Positions 1 through 12,126 are shown, counted from the stretch's first letter. The stretch is DNA of 64,000 nucleotides from Przewalskia tangutica (GCA_029844215.1 JAQGDG010000264.1:151117-215116), one strand, 5' to 3'. The notes: generated by a model not told the origin, from the letters alone. Numbers and translations: made by a program.

Positions 1-2954
1 GATATTTTGATAGAAGGCCTATGAGAGGGTGACAAGTGTCCCTCCCATCTTTTTTACCTAAGAAGGGTCTTATTTTAGGACCAAGTCTTCAAGACTTGGC
101 CATTTGCAAGGGTTTCCTTAAGAAAAATCCCTCTCCTCTCTCTCAAATTGATGAACCCCGGTGAGATTTTTGGAAAGGCTTCAAGAAGTAAAAGTGTTGG
201 CAAGCTTGTAGAGGGTTCGTGTGGGAAATTTTAAAGGGAAGAAGATTCCGGAAAGAGGGCTTCTTGAGGTAAAAATCTTCACCTTCTTGTGTAAATGAAG
301 ATTTCAAGTTATAGTATTTAAGAAATGAGCATGTGGTTGTTATATTAAAGTTGAAAAGATTTGGATCTTGTCGTCTTATGGAAAACCGAAAATGGGCATG
401 TGAGCCACTCATGTTGTAATCAATTCGGTTGTTAGCTAAAATTAGTTGCATGTTATAAATAGGAGGGTATATAATTGGTTATGATTTTATATACCATGTT
501 GGAATAACGAGTTGGATTAAGAGGAAATTGAAAGGAAATTGATAATTGTTGTGATATTGTAGCCGAATGTGGCTTGGAATTATTGGTTTGTTTTGTATTA
601 TTGTGGGGCAGAATTTTACGCGTCCTGTAAAGGCGTGTAATCCCCTTTTGGTTAGCTGAATTGTTGTGCCTTAAATGCGGCATTTGGTTATTGAATTCGG
701 ACCTTGAAAAAGGGGAAAAGTACGTAGAAACAAAGGAAATGTTGTCCAATTTTTCCCGTAGAACAAGGGACTTTACATTAGAATATTCTACGTTGAAGCT
801 CGAAGCTAATAGACATATTATGGTCATTATAGGTTGACATCTACGGAAGGTATTTTGGACTTAGCAATTGGATTAAACATAAGAGGTATGTGGAAACTTT
901 CTTATCACTTGAGCATGAGTAGTTATAACTGTATGGTACGGTAGACGTACGTGATTTAAATAAGGTAAAGTCATTTTGATATACTTGACTTGTTTTAAAG
1001 ATACCTAGTCGGTTGAGTTAGAGGACTAACTCACTTGTCCTTGAGGAAAGGTTATAAGAATGGGTTATTCTAATGGGGTAGACAAGGACTCCTTGATGTG
1101 AAAAAGTAAGGAACTATTATAAAGATAAGGACTTGTTTTCTAAGTTAAGAACTTTGTTTTCTAACGTAAAGAGACTTGAAGCATTTTGAAAGTGGTGTAA
1201 CTTGTTTTGAAGTACAAGTCTCTTGGTCATAAAATGAACGAAGTTGTCTAATGCATAAAGTTAGTATAACGGCTTTATGGGAAGTTGTTTATAATAACTT
1301 TATGAAGGTTAAAGAAATGGTTTTTCTCGAATAAGTAAGCATAGATGAAAGAATTGAAACTAAGAAGGGCAATTTGATTTAAAGGCATCAATTGTTTAAA
1401 GTTAAAAAGGGGGTCACTTGATTTAGAAGCCCGAAGCATATTTCTAAAAGTACAGTGACTTGTTAAAATGTAGATAAGCCTTGATACTACGGGTGTTAGT
1501 ATCTTGGGGTCTTATGTGGAAAAGGGATCTTTGGAAAGAATAGAAATACATAGTACTTTGGGTTGAATTTCCCCGGACTTGTTAAGTGATATGAAAAGTG
1601 CCTTAAGGTCATAAAATGAGATCCATTTTGTATGTTAATGGAAGTCTAAAGAAGTTATGATTTTACTTGGACGTACCGGAAGTGATGTGGGATTCCAAGG
1701 GTATGCTTCCATTGTCTTATTGTGAGTTTACCTGGACGTACCGGCAGTGATGTGAGATTCCACGGGTATGCTTCCATGGTGGTTGACCCTTGGACATGCT
1801 TACGATGAGGGATTCCCAGGCATGCGCCTTGGACATGCTTACGATGAGGGATTCTGAGGCATGCAGTATGAGTTTAATTGGACGTACCGGCAGTGATGTG
1901 GGATTCCACGGGTATGCTTTCATTGTCATAGTATGAGCTTACCTGGACGTACCGGCAGTGATGTGGGATTCCACGGGTATGCATCCAGTGTGGTTGATCC
2001 TTGGACATGCTTACGATGAGGGATTCCGAGGCATGCGCCTTGGACATGCTTACGATGAGGGATTCCGAGGCATGCGCCTTGGACATGCTTACGATGAGGG
2101 ATTCCGAGGCATGCGACCAGGATGCGATTACTACGCCATGGAGTAGCTCCCCATGAAGTCATGTACCGAGATGAGGATTCCACGAATGAGATATATATAT
2201 AGGTTTATATGTTTGTATGTGTATGCAGCGGTGAGGTAGGATGCCACGGCGCGTCACATGGTTAGATTTTACACCTGGCGGTCGGCGGTGATGGGAATCC
2301 AGCGCGCTTTGATATTTGAGGTTGGTGTTCACGGCCCCGTGTGACTATCGCTCATATGTTGAAACAGATGTACAAGGTAAAGCGACTTTCATTACTTCAC
2401 ATCGATGAGCACAAATTATCGTTAATGGGTATCATATATGTCTTGGTGTATTTTTGACTATTATGATTTAAATTACAGTACTTTCAGTTTTGCATACTTG
2501 GTACATATTTTGTACTGACCTCCTTCGGGGGGTTGCGTTCATGCCGCAGGTTGAGGTACATAGCTTGTTGATCCGCACTCCTAGGCTCACGGTTCAGTTC
2601 TCGGAAAGCTCCATTTCTCCGGAGGCTTTGTCTTTGATAGGATTCCCTGAAGTTGTTGACTTTTGTACATTCAGGGGTATGGCGGGGCCCTGTCCCGTCA
2701 CAGTTGTTATGTAAACTCTTAGAGGTCTGTAGTCATATCTTGTGGGTCACTTTATAATTATTTTTTTGAGGTAACTGCTTTTGGATTTATTTATATCCAG
2801 GGAGGTAGCCTTATCGGCTAACCTAATATTTATTTCATTATTAAGTTGTGTATGTTCCGCTGATTATCTCTGATGTATTACCTGTAAGGGTGCCCAGGTA
2901 GGGCACCAGTCGCGGGCCCGGGGTCGGATCGTGACACAGGGTCGGGTCGTGACA
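1..2954 (+). mobile_element. R1: 5' LTR (left end outside window) of a Ty3/gypsy element
   Basis: This is the right-hand 2.95 kb of a very long LTR. It ends in GTCGTGACA directly before a tRNA-iMet-type primer site. The start lies left of the window. The order matches the other LTRs here: an AT-rich middle with repeated 'tataac...ctttatgggaag' blocks, a tandem-repeat block at 1690-2130, then a conserved 3' segment with the 'atgccgcagg' and 'ggggtatggcggggccc' motifs. No host gene is visible, and the short ORFs here carry no recognisable domain. An 18-bp duplication lies at the terminus (2921-2956). Its sequence is closer to the R2 and R7 LTRs than to that of R6. Confidence 0.88.
1690..2130 (+). 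repeat. Tandem-repeat block in R1 LTR (39-bp unit plus a longer unit)
   Basis: A 39-bp unit beginning TGGACATGCTTACGATGAGG starts at 1791, 1830, 2002, 2041 and 2080. It alternates with a longer unit containing 'ggacgtaccggcagtgatg' (about 1670, 1735, 1880 and 1945). This is a composite minisatellite. Short ORFs in this block are repetitive translations of it and not genes. Confidence 0.9.
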
Positions 2955-2958
2955 AAAG

Positions 2959-2970
2959 TGGTATCAGAGC
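2959..2970 (+). other. R1 primer binding site (tRNA-iMet type)
   Basis: TGGTATCAGAGC lies four bases after the LTR end. It is complementary to the 3' end of plant initiator tRNA-Met, the usual minus-strand primer of this retrotransposon class. Confidence 0.92.
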
Positions 2971-4019
2971 AGTTAGTCCTCGGAAAGTGTCTACAGACCG
3001 TGTCTAGTAGAGTCTTGATTATCGGTGTGTTGTGCACCACACCTATAATCAGGAGGCTGCAGGACATTTAGGATTGGTTTCCATTCTTCTCACTCTGAGA
3101 TCGTGCGATAGAGCTGTGTAGTTAGGGTCGTCTCTCACTAACAAATTATGTTGTTTTGCACGAGAAAGCGTGATGACCCAGAAAGATTATGGATTGCGTA
3201 TCCAGGTTGGTAATGTTGGTAGTATAGTTGGTATTGTGACATACAACTATACGGATTTATGTATGAGGGTCGGACGCGTGTTGCCTAGAATGGTTTTAGG
3301 TTACCAGGATTTGGTAAGGACTAAATAAATATCGGGAAGGTATGAACAGTTAAGGAACTCTCATCAAGGATTTACGTGCTAATTTGAGATAATTAGGTGA
3401 TGATGAGTTGTGTGAGAATGTAATGGACCCTTAAGAGGTTATAATTAAGGGACTTAATGGAAGACTATGTAAGTAACTTAAGCTACGTGGTATGATTAAG
3501 AGGATGGTACGGGTGAGATCCGTATGGAGTAAGTATGGTTGTTGTGGTCAAGACAACACGATTATGATATTACGAGAAGTTTTTGTACCCGTTTACGAGG
3601 GGACTGATAAGGTAGGCGTGGAGCATGGAAATTGTGAGCCTAGGAATGTTGATAACCACCGAGACCTTAGATATATAAGGCGCTTCTCGTAGTAAAAGTT
3701 AAGTCGGACAAGGGTAAGAGTTAAATACGACGCCGAGTCGGGTTGAGGACCTATTAAGGGTCGCCCATAGCTTGAAATGAAATGGGATCAGTTGGTAGTA
3801 GTCGCCACGTGGCGGTCACGAGGGTGCAAGGCCCAAGTTTAGTTAATCATTTTACGGATTCGTGGACGCGTTCCACCGAACCGAGTTGAGAAGGCGGAAA
3901 TGGCCTTATGTTATTTAGAATAGTAACTCCAAAGATAGGAGGCCGAATCGCATGAAGGCTATGTCGTCTGTTGGAATAAGTTTGGAAATGCGGAAGAGTA
4001 ATGCGACCGATGAAAGAGA

Positions 4020-4300
4020 GCAACCAAGTGTAAAGAAATGGATCCCGAATCCGTGAGGACCTTTCGGTACTACACCCGTGAGTGTTGGGTGGTAGCTGAG
4101 CGGGTAGATAATTGCCGGTAACGATACAGTCGTTGGACCCTAGAAGACCTAGTAGAGCTGTTATGACAGACATCGAGGTCATTATGAGTACGGGTTAGTT
4201 GGCCTCTTGTTATGCCAACGTGGTCTATAGAGAGAGATTGATTCGGTACCAGTTTCCCGGTAAGTCGGTTATCGAGCGGATAGGGAGAGAAGTGGTGGTA
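4020..4300 (+). pseudogene. R1 aspartic-protease region remnant
   Basis: In one frame, 'gacatcgaggtcattatgag' (4168) followed by 'ttggcctcttgttatgcc' reads D-I-E-V-I-M, then LASCYA after a stop. This parallels DVIMGTDWLASC in R6 (about 42157). That segment is the C-terminal hydrophobic-G motif of retroviral-type proteases in Ty3/gypsy Pol. Upstream sequence is frame-broken and the active-site D-x-G is not readable. The assignment depends on similarity to R6. Confidence 0.55.
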
Positions 4301-5339
4301 ACCAGTGAATTATCCTTCCTTCTTTGACATTGATGATTTTAATAAGTCTGTGTGACTTGTTCATGTGAGGTAAATTGACGCAGAAAGTAAGTAATAATTA
4401 AATTTGAAGGAATTTATGTTAAGTGCACTTGGAGGTACTTGGAGTTGGTTTGGTGTGGCGGTCAGGGCCACGACCTTCCGGATAATTTCAGGAAAATGAC
4501 TAAGGCAAGAATAAAATAAGTACGAGTGCTTCCGGCGGAAAGCTGAGGGCCTCTTTGGTAGGTTTTGAAAATCTACATGACTTTAAGGCGGTGCGTGATG
4601 ATTAAATATTTATCGACCGGAAGACCTGTGATTAGGGTTGTGACTCGAGAAAGTTTAAGAAAGGGAGATAAGTTCTCTCCCCCACGTAAGGACAGTTTTA
4701 CGTATTATGTGTACCCATGTTGTTAGACGAAGGATATGAGACTGGTAAGGTCTTCGGTATCGTCATGCCATAAGTTACAATTATGGATAACCGTGGGAAA
4801 AGTGTTGTGTTGGGGTAATTAAGAACGACGTACGAATTGGTCGAGGAAGTATCGTAAAGATATAAATGCAGGTTGTACGCTTGTATGAAACTGTACGATA
4901 ATGAATCAAGATAGAAATACTTTCGCTAATAATAAGCATAAGGTAAGGTTATGACCCGAATGATAAAAGAGAATACGACTATGGTTATGTAAGTTGCACG
5001 AGATATGATTACCCCAGACTAGTGTAAGACCATTAGTAAATAATGGGCAGTAAGAACACCTCGAGGAAAGGTGGTAGCATCGGGTTACTACTTGACGAGA
5101 TCAAGGAAACCTTCCCCCCCTAAATTATGATTGACAGGAAGTCTTAGCCAGAAGGCAAGCAAAAGAATCAACTCTAAGTTAATGACCAAGTTTGGTTGCA
5201 ACAGAGAAAGGGAAATAGGAACCATAAGTGAGATTAAGGATACCCGAATATTTCGCAGGAATGAGAAAGGCTTTCAGTTATCGAAAGATAAGTTGACCAC
5301 GACTACAGTTCTAACCCATCCTGTGAAACTAGAGGGTTA

Positions 5340-5720
5340 GGTTATTATGATAACACGTTGGGTGTTGGGCTAGATTGTGTGCTGACGCAACCCGATAAGG
5401 ATAGAGCCTATGTTTTCCCGGTAGTTAGGGAAGCAGGAAAGGAAATTACGCCACTTCCGATTTAGAGCTGGCGGCAGTTAAATCATGCCTTGAAGATTTG
5501 GAGGCATGACGTATATATAGACTTCAGGTGGATATTTGTGCAGACCACAAAAGCCTCCGGTATACCTTCAGACAGAGGTAGTAGAATTTGCGACAGCGAC
5601 GGTGGTTAGAGTTATTCAAGGATTGAGATATCGATATCCTATACCATCCGGAGAAAGCCAAGCGATTCTGTATACTCTTAGTCATGGGTCTATGGGTGAT
5701 GCATCGGATGGGCAGCGGAT
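5340..5720 (+). pseudogene. R1 RNase H remnant
   Basis: The frame at 5341 reads YYDNTLGVGLDCVLTQPDKD, like the start of Ty3/gypsy RNase H (typically DAS..GLG.VL.Q). Further on, 'gcagaccacaaaagcctccgg' (about 5539) corresponds to the catalytic (T)DHKSL segment, and 'cggtggttagagttattcaag' to the RRWLELL(K) segment that follows it. Frameshifts and stops separate these pieces. The expected order is kept, with RT before (about 4700-5340, barely readable) and integrase after. Confidence 0.65.
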
Positions 5721-5759
5721 AGGCGGGCGTAGTCCGTGAGATTCTTCAGTTACCGGGCA

Positions 5760-6800
5760 TAGGGGTTCGATTATTTGTTTCCAATGTTAATGAAGTTAGA
5801 TCCGAGAGGTTGTCGAGTCTTCCGTCATTGAGGAGGTAAAGAGGCGACAGTATGAGGATCCAATTATGATACGGTATCGAGATACGGCTCTCCGAGAAGA
5901 GAAGAGCCTGTTTGAGTAGCACCGGATGAGGTGCTGTGATATGAGGATAGATTATGTGTACCCGGTGCTGCAGGACTAGTCAGCAGGTTTTAGGGGAGAC
6001 ATGCAGAGCTTGTTGCTCAAATTGTTCGGGGTCGACTAAGGTGTGTCGTGACCTCTGAGGTATGTATGGGTAAGATGACCGGAAAAGGGACGTAGCAGAG
6101 TTGTTGCTTAACATCCGAATTAGTAGCAGGTCATGGTTGAACACCAGAAGCCCAGTGGGCTATTACAGGAGATTTAGACCCCGACTTAGACATGAGAGGT
6201 ATTTAAAATGGATCTTGTTACAGGGTGGAATCGTACTCAGAGGAAATGCGACCCCCTGGGGGTCATGGTAAATAGGCTGACGAAACCAGCCGTGTTCTTC
6301 CGGTTAGGACAACTTGCTCGGGTGAGGTTCATGCTAGCTTTTATAGCAGGGAGATTGTGAGACTGCACGGGGTTCCTACGGTTATGATGTCAGATAGATG
6401 AGCTCGATTACAGATAACTTCTGGAGGTTTTTTTCAGAAGGGTTTTAGGGACACAAGTGAGTCTCAGTGATGCATTACACCCTCATACCGACGGACATGC
6501 AGAGCGTACTATCCAGGCACTTGAGGATAGGTTGCGGGCATGTGTTCTTGATTTTAGAAATAGCCGGGAGAGTTAATTGCCTCTTGTTGTGTTACGTACA
6601 ATAACAGATACCCTTCCAGTATTCAGATGGCCCTGTATGAGGTCTTGTATGTAAGAAAGTGTAGATCGCCGGTTGGATGGTTCGACATAGGCGAGGTTCA
6701 GTTATTTGGTCGCACTTGATTCACGGGTGTGGATAAAGCGGCTTATCCGAAAGATTATTAGTAAGCTTAGAGTCAGCAGAAGCTTTATGCAGATAACCGA
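5760..6800 (+). pseudogene. R1 integrase remnant
   Basis: Pieces of a retroviral-type integrase are readable in changing frames. 'aaaatggatcttgttacaggg' (about 6207) matches the first catalytic-Asp strand (MDFIT in R6). A segment near 6345-6400 reads EIVRLHGVPTVMMSDR, the second conserved block. TDGHAERTIQALEDRLRA (about 6488) is the third. A C-terminal piece at about 6640-6750 resembles the 'rkCRSP...' segment of R6. Several stops make this non-coding today. Confidence 0.7.
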
Positions 6801-6927
6801 CGTTGACACATGGGGTTCAGCTTGACATTTTAGTATGAGTATTGTTATGTGGCCATGTGTGGCATTATTGGTATGTCGGGGTTGTGAAAGGAAACTATGT
6901 CGCTAATTATAAGTTTGACTCCGAAAG

Positions 6928-6963
6928 AACATTCGGGGACGAATGTTTCTAAGGGGGGAAGAA
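6928..6963 (+). other. R1 hairpin plus polypurine tract
   Basis: AACATTCG (6928-6935) and CGAATGTT (6940-6947) form a perfect 8-bp stem around GGGA. The purine run AAGGGGGGAAGAA (6951-6963) follows and abuts the LTR start. The purine run primes plus-strand DNA synthesis in this class. The hairpin recurs in R4, R5, R6 and R8. Confidence 0.85.
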
Positions 6964-7109
6964 TGTTACACCGTATTTACAGGACATGTTTTAGAACGCA
7001 CGAGAATTCCTAATGTTAAGATTAGAGACTTGTAAAAATTTATCGGAATTATGGAATTGTCGGAAAACGAAATTTTGTGACGAATGGGAGGGCGACACGT
7101 GTCACCCCC
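6964..7109 (+). mobile_element. R1 3' LTR, first segment (interrupted by R2)
   Basis: It begins TGTTACACCG after the purine tract and breaks off at the R2 insertion. The last five bases, CCCCC (7105-7109), are repeated at 12122-12126 as R2's target duplication. The sequence before the break ('gggagggcgacacgtgtcacc') continues naturally at 12127. Confidence 0.85.
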
Positions 7110-7279
7110 TATCACGACCCGACCCCGGGCCCGCGACTGGTGCCCTACCTGGGCACCCCTCTTGGCATACATCAGAGAATAGCAGCGGAACATACACAAC
7201 TGATAAAATACTTAAACATAAAATAACAACAGGCTAGCCGATAAGGCCACCTTCCGTAACTTATAACAATAAAACATGG
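7110..7279 (-). mobile_element. R2 3' LTR remnant (terminal ~170 bp)
   Basis: It aligns with the end of R2's own 5' LTR (8958-9120, 'cataaaataacaa' and 'ataaggccaccttccgtaac') until about 7277. There the sequence switches to interior sequence ('aatcatcacgcaccgcctt'), which matches R1 near 4600. Confidence 0.8.
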
Positions 7280-8957
7280 GGTCCTCTCGCGGTCCAGTAA
7301 ACATCTAATCATCACGCACCGCCTTAAAGTCGTGTAGATTTTCAAAACCTACCAAAGATGCCCTCAGCTTTCCGCCGGCAGCACCCGTACTTATTTATTC
7401 ATGCCTTGCACATTTTCCTGAAATTATCTGGAAGATCGTGGCCCGAGCCACACCAAACCAACTCAAGTACCTCGAGGCATTTAACATAAATTCCTTCAAA
7501 TTCAATTATTACTACTTTCAGCCTCAATCCACCTCAAATGAACAAATCACACCGACTTATTAAAAACAATTTGTCAAAGAAGGAAGAATAATTCACTGGT
7601 TACCACCACTTCTCTTCCTTTCCACTCGATAACCGGCTTATCGGAAAAATGGTACCAAAATCAATCTCTCTCTGTAGTCCACGTTGGCATCACAAGAGGC
7701 CAACTAGTCCACTATAATGACCTCAACGTCTGTCACATACCAAGCTAGGTGCGCTAAGGTCCAACGATGTATCGTTACGGTAATTATTATCTACTCGCTC
7801 GCCTACTACCCATCACTCACGCGGGTGTGATCACCGAAAGGTTCTCATGGATTCAGGCTTTATTTCTTTACACTTGGTTGCTCTCTTTTTCACTGGTCGT
7901 ACTTTTCCCGTACTCCCAAACTTATTTTAGCGTACGTACATATCCTTCATACTGATCCGGGTCTCCAATCTTTGGAGTTACTAAATTAAATAATACAAGG
8001 CCCATTCCGGCTCTCGCAACCTGGTTCCGGTGGAATGCGTCCACGAACCCATAAAACGATTAACTAGACTTGGGCCTTACACCCTCGTGACCCTGTCACG
8101 TAGCGGGATTACTACCAACTAATCCCATTTCATTTCAAGCTATGGGGCGACCCTTAATAGATCCCCAACCCGACTCGGCGTCGCACTTAACTCTTACCCT
8201 TGGTCTGCCTTAACTTTACTACCCGAGAAGGCCTTATATACCTAAGGTCTCGACGGTTATCACATTCTCAGGCTCGCAATTTCCATGCTCCAAGCCTAAC
8301 TTATCAGCCCCCCCCGTAACCGGGTACAAAAACTTCTCGTAAAATCATAGCCGTGTTGTCTTGACCACAACAACTATACTTTCTTCGTCCGGATCTCGCC
8401 CGTACAATTTCCTTAAGCATACCACGTAGCTTAAGTTGCTAACATAGTCTTCCACTTAGTCTTTTAATTAACTTCTTAAGGGTCCATTACATTCTCACAC
8501 ATCTCATCATCACCTAATTATCTCAAATTAGCACGTAAAACCTTGATGAGAGTCCCTTAACTGTTCATACCTTCCCGGTATTTATTTAGTCCTTACCCAA
8601 TCCTGGTAATCTAAAATCATCCTAGGCAACACACATGTGACCCCCCAAACATAAATCTGTATAGTTGTATGTCACAATACCAACTATACTACACACATTA
8701 CCACCCTGGATACGCAATCCACATAATCCTTCCCGGTCATCACGCTTTCTCGTAGGCAAACAATCATAACTTGTTGGGAAAGACGACCCTAACCATACAA
8801 CTCTATCGCACGATCTTGAGCGAGAAGAATGGAAACCAATCCTAAATGTCCTGCAACCTCCACGATTATAGATGTGGTGCACAACACACCGATAATCAAG
8901 ACTCTACTAGACACGGTGCGTGACACTTTCCGAGGACTAATCGCTCGATACCACTTT
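7280..8957 (-). mobile_element. R2 interior fragment (leader to protease-like region)
   Basis: Read on the minus strand from the primer site (8943-8953, GCTCGATACCA, one motif off the canonical site), it parallels R1's interior: the gag-less leader segment, a conserved stretch around 8040-8170 ('ccctcgtgaccctgtcac' on +), the protease-like region near 7690-7900, and the filler up to the deletion junction. No open frame of interest remains. Confidence 0.75.
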
Positions 8958-9529
8958 TGTCACGACTCCGACTGGCCCGCGGTGCCCTACAGGCACCCTC
9001 TTCGCATACATCGGGAATAGCGGCGGAACATACACAATCGATAAAATACTTAAACATAAAATAACAAAGCTGGCCGATAAGGCCACCTTCCGTAACTTAT
9101 AACAATAAAATAGTACATTTTTTCTTTACAACCCAATCCACAATGTGACTACGGACTCTAAGAATAACAATCACAGTGACAGGCCCCGCCATACCACGAA
9201 TGTACAACAACCGATAATACCGAGGATAAGCCTCCGAAATGAGGAGCTTCTCAACGGTGAGCAGTGATCCTAAGAGCGAGGATCAGAATCTGTACTCTAC
9301 TGCGGCATGAGCGCGGCCCCGGAGGTCGACAACATGTACCAAATATGTGAAGCGAAATCTTGTAATGAAATCATAAGTCTAATAATAAAACTAGAGACAT
9401 GTATGATACTCAATTAAAGATATCAGTGCCTTACTAACAATGAGTAAAAGGTGTATACTTACAATATAAAGTAGGAAGCTCACGATCAAACAGACCAATT
9501 GTCGCAATATCATTAAGCAATCCTATTCA

Positions 9530-9720
9530 TGGGACTATTTCACCGCGTAGATCGCGTGGACCCGCATGAGGTATTCCTCGCATGGGACTATTTCACCCGC
9601 ATAAGCCCTTACGGACTCGCGTGAGGTATTCCTCGCATAGGTGGACCCGCCCGCGTGGGACTATTTCACCGCGTAAGCCCTACGGACTCGCGTGAGGTAT
9701 TCCTCGCGTCGTGGGTAGCA
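9530..9720 (-). repeat. Tandem-repeat block in R2 LTR
   Basis: Imperfect units contain 'gggactatttcacc' and 'cgtgaggtattcctcgc', each seen about three times. The block sits where the other LTRs carry their own unrelated-looking minisatellites. Confidence 0.8.
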
Positions 9721-10903
9721 AATCCACTAAATATGCAATGCCACAAACCCGGAATGACCCGCATTATTTCGAACTACTAGCACAAATCCGGCTATCACAC
9801 ATAACATAAGCACTCCCGGCTTATCATACAATATATAAGCAAGTTAAGCAATCCCCTAACTTCTTATTATTCTGTTTCATATACACTCTCATTTTAGTTT
9901 ACTTAAGGCACTAACATGTTCTTAATAAAAATCCGGGAATTTAACCCAAAGTACTACGTACTTCTATTCTTTCAAAATGACTCATTTCATTATAAAACTT
10001 CCAAGATACTAATAACCGTAGTATCAAGTTACAATTTCTTTTTCAAGGAAAGTCACAATACTTTTAGAAATAAAATTAGGCTTCTAAATCAATTGACTTC
10101 TTCTCTCGTAAAAGCCTTTGGCAATTGATGCCTTTAAATCAAATTGTCTTTCAAATAAATCAAGCCATTTATCTTTCCATAAAGCCAATATAACCAACTC
10201 CCCATAAAGTCGTTATATTCACTTTATACCTAAGTCAAGTACAATTTCCTATCCAAGGGACTTATACGTTTAAAACGAAACAAGTGTCACATTCTTTAAA
10301 ACTCTTCAAGTTCCTTAACATGCTTAAATTACTTATGAGTAAACCATTCTCTTATTAACTTTCCATAAAGCTATTATAACCAACTTCCCATAAAGCCGTT
10401 ATACTAGCTTTATACATTAGCAACTTACATACTTCTTTTTAACCAAGAGACTTAAACTTTTCAACAAAACAAGTATCAAAATACTTTCAACATACTTAAA
10501 GTCTCTTAACTTTTGAAAACCAAGATATCCTTAATAATTAAACAAGTGAGTTAATTCCCTAACTCAAACAACTTGGGCATTCTTAAAATAAGCCAAGGAT
10601 ATCAAATAGACTAGATTGTCAAAGTCTTGTACGTCTGCCGTACTATACATTTACAACTTAATCATGCTCAAGAGATAAGAAAGTTCCACATACCTCTTCG
10701 GTTTAATCCACTTGCTAAGTCCAATCGCCGTACGTAGTATGCCAACCTATAATGACCATAAATGCGCCTATTAACTTCTAGTTTCAAACGTAGAATATTC
10801 CAAGTGCAAGTCACTAAATTCTACGGAAAATCGGACAGCACTTCCTTTGTTTTTACTAACTTTGCCACCTTTTTCAAGGCCGAATACAATAACCAAACAA
10901 CCT

Positions 10904-11073
10904 CAATTGGCTCACAATTATATAGAAGGTAGTCCAATACAATGACTAACTAAACAGCCCCAATTGGCTCACAATTATATAGAAGGTAGTCCAATACAAT
11001 GACTAACTAAACAGCCCCAATTGGCTCACAATTATATAGAAGGTAGTCCAATACAAATGAATAACCAACTAAT
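10904..11073 (-). repeat. 57-bp tandem triplication in R2 LTR
   Basis: CAATTGGCTCACAATTATAT starts at 10904, 10961 and 11018, an exact 57-bp period with nearly identical copies ('agaaggtagtccaatacaa' in each). The other LTRs do not show it here, so it arose in this copy or its immediate lineage. Confidence 0.93.
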
Positions 11074-12126
11074 ACAAACTACAAGTCCAAAATCGGCACC
11101 TTGAGTTCAACAAAACCAATTCTTATCCAACTTCCATTTCAATCCATATTGGTAGCATAACATGATATCAAGTCGCATTTGATTATAATAACCATAATCT
11201 TTAAGTAAGTAACATGCGACGATTCTAACAACGATTAAATTGTAATTCAACTTAGTCATGGCTTACATTACATTTCGGATTTCCAAGGCTATAATCAATC
11301 CATAACCCTTATAACCTCAATATAACAACTCCATGCTTGCAACATATAAAGCTAACAACAACCATATAAATAATCTTGTAATACTTTCAAAGAACAAGAT
11401 TATACCTCAATGATTCTTAATCCAACTCCAACCAAGTCGCTCCTTAGTAGTTTATAGCCTCTCCAAGACACTTCAATCCGCTTGTTGAGACCCTTAGAAC
11501 AACACCAACAATTATCCTTCAAAACTCCAAACAAAACCTAGAAAGACCCTTAGGTTTTCGTTTTGCGACTAACCCGTAAACTACCTTTTTCCAAGACTTT
11601 TCTATTGAGATGTGTTTACAATACACCTAAGAACCTTGGTTTAAAGTGTGGGATCAAAAGGACAAGAAACGAAAATTTTTCTTTCTTCTTTTTCTTGAAC
11701 CCGAGAGCAATGCTCTAAGTTCATCCAATTTTTGTGAAATTTCTAAGTGTTAGCTCACTCTAGCACTACTAGTAGTAATATAAAGGGGCATGGAGGGACA
11801 AGATGTAACCATATGGGTGGCTAGGATGAAGTCTTACATAAAAATCAAGACTAATTGACCTTGACTTAGTCAACCTTCTCATGCTACACAAGTTGCAAGA
11901 CTTGTCTTGCAACAAAGGTCCAATGACCCTCTTGCCCTTGCACATTTTGATCAAGGCATCACATAAGGGGGGTGACATGTGTCGCCCTCCCATTCGTTAC
12001 AATAATACATTTACCGACAATTCCATAATTTCCGATAAATTTTTACAAGTCTCAAATCTTAACATTTGTGAGTTCTTACTTACGTTCTTATAAACATATC
12101 CTGAAATTCCGGGGTGTAACACCCCC

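Larger units (their letters stand above)
2955..6963 (+). mobile_element. R1 interior, decayed, no recognisable gag
   Basis: This is about 4.0 kb between the primer site and the polypurine tract. From 3070 to about 3700 I find no gag domain and no zinc knuckle, unlike R6. The same segment occurs inverted in R2 (8400-8830), so it belongs to this subfamily. Protease-like sequence follows at about 4020-4300. Then comes filler at 4300-4700, also shared with R2, and remnants of RT, RNase H and integrase to about 6800. No long open frame survives. The element looks old or was defective when it moved. Confidence 0.8.
7110..12121 (-). mobile_element. R2: internally deleted Ty3/gypsy element
   Basis: This minus-strand element is bounded by TATCACGACC (7110) and GGGGTGTAACA (ends 12121) and flanked by CCCCC on both sides. 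In element orientation it has a full 5' LTR (8958-12121), the 5' part of the interior (about 7280-8957), then a junction straight into the last ~170 bp of the 3' LTR (7110-7279). The rest of the interior (RT, RNase H, integrase, purine tract) and most of the 3' LTR are missing. The interior matches R1 positions from roughly 2955 to 4617. Confidence 0.85.
8958..12121 (-). mobile_element. R2 5' LTR
   Basis: This 3.16-kb LTR runs from TGTCACGAC (8958) to GTGTAACA (12121). It contains a tandem block at 9530-9720, the AT-rich middle with 'ctttat' repeats (10140-10620), and a separate 57-bp triplication at 10904-11073. It is closely related to the R1 and R7 LTRs. Confidence 0.85.

Noticed and set aside
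1717..2183. Overlapping small ORFs on both strands encoding repetitive peptides (for example repeated ESLIVSMSKAHA)
   Set aside because: They are translations of the 39-bp LTR minisatellite. Both strands are open only because the repeat lacks stops, and there is no sign of selection on the protein.
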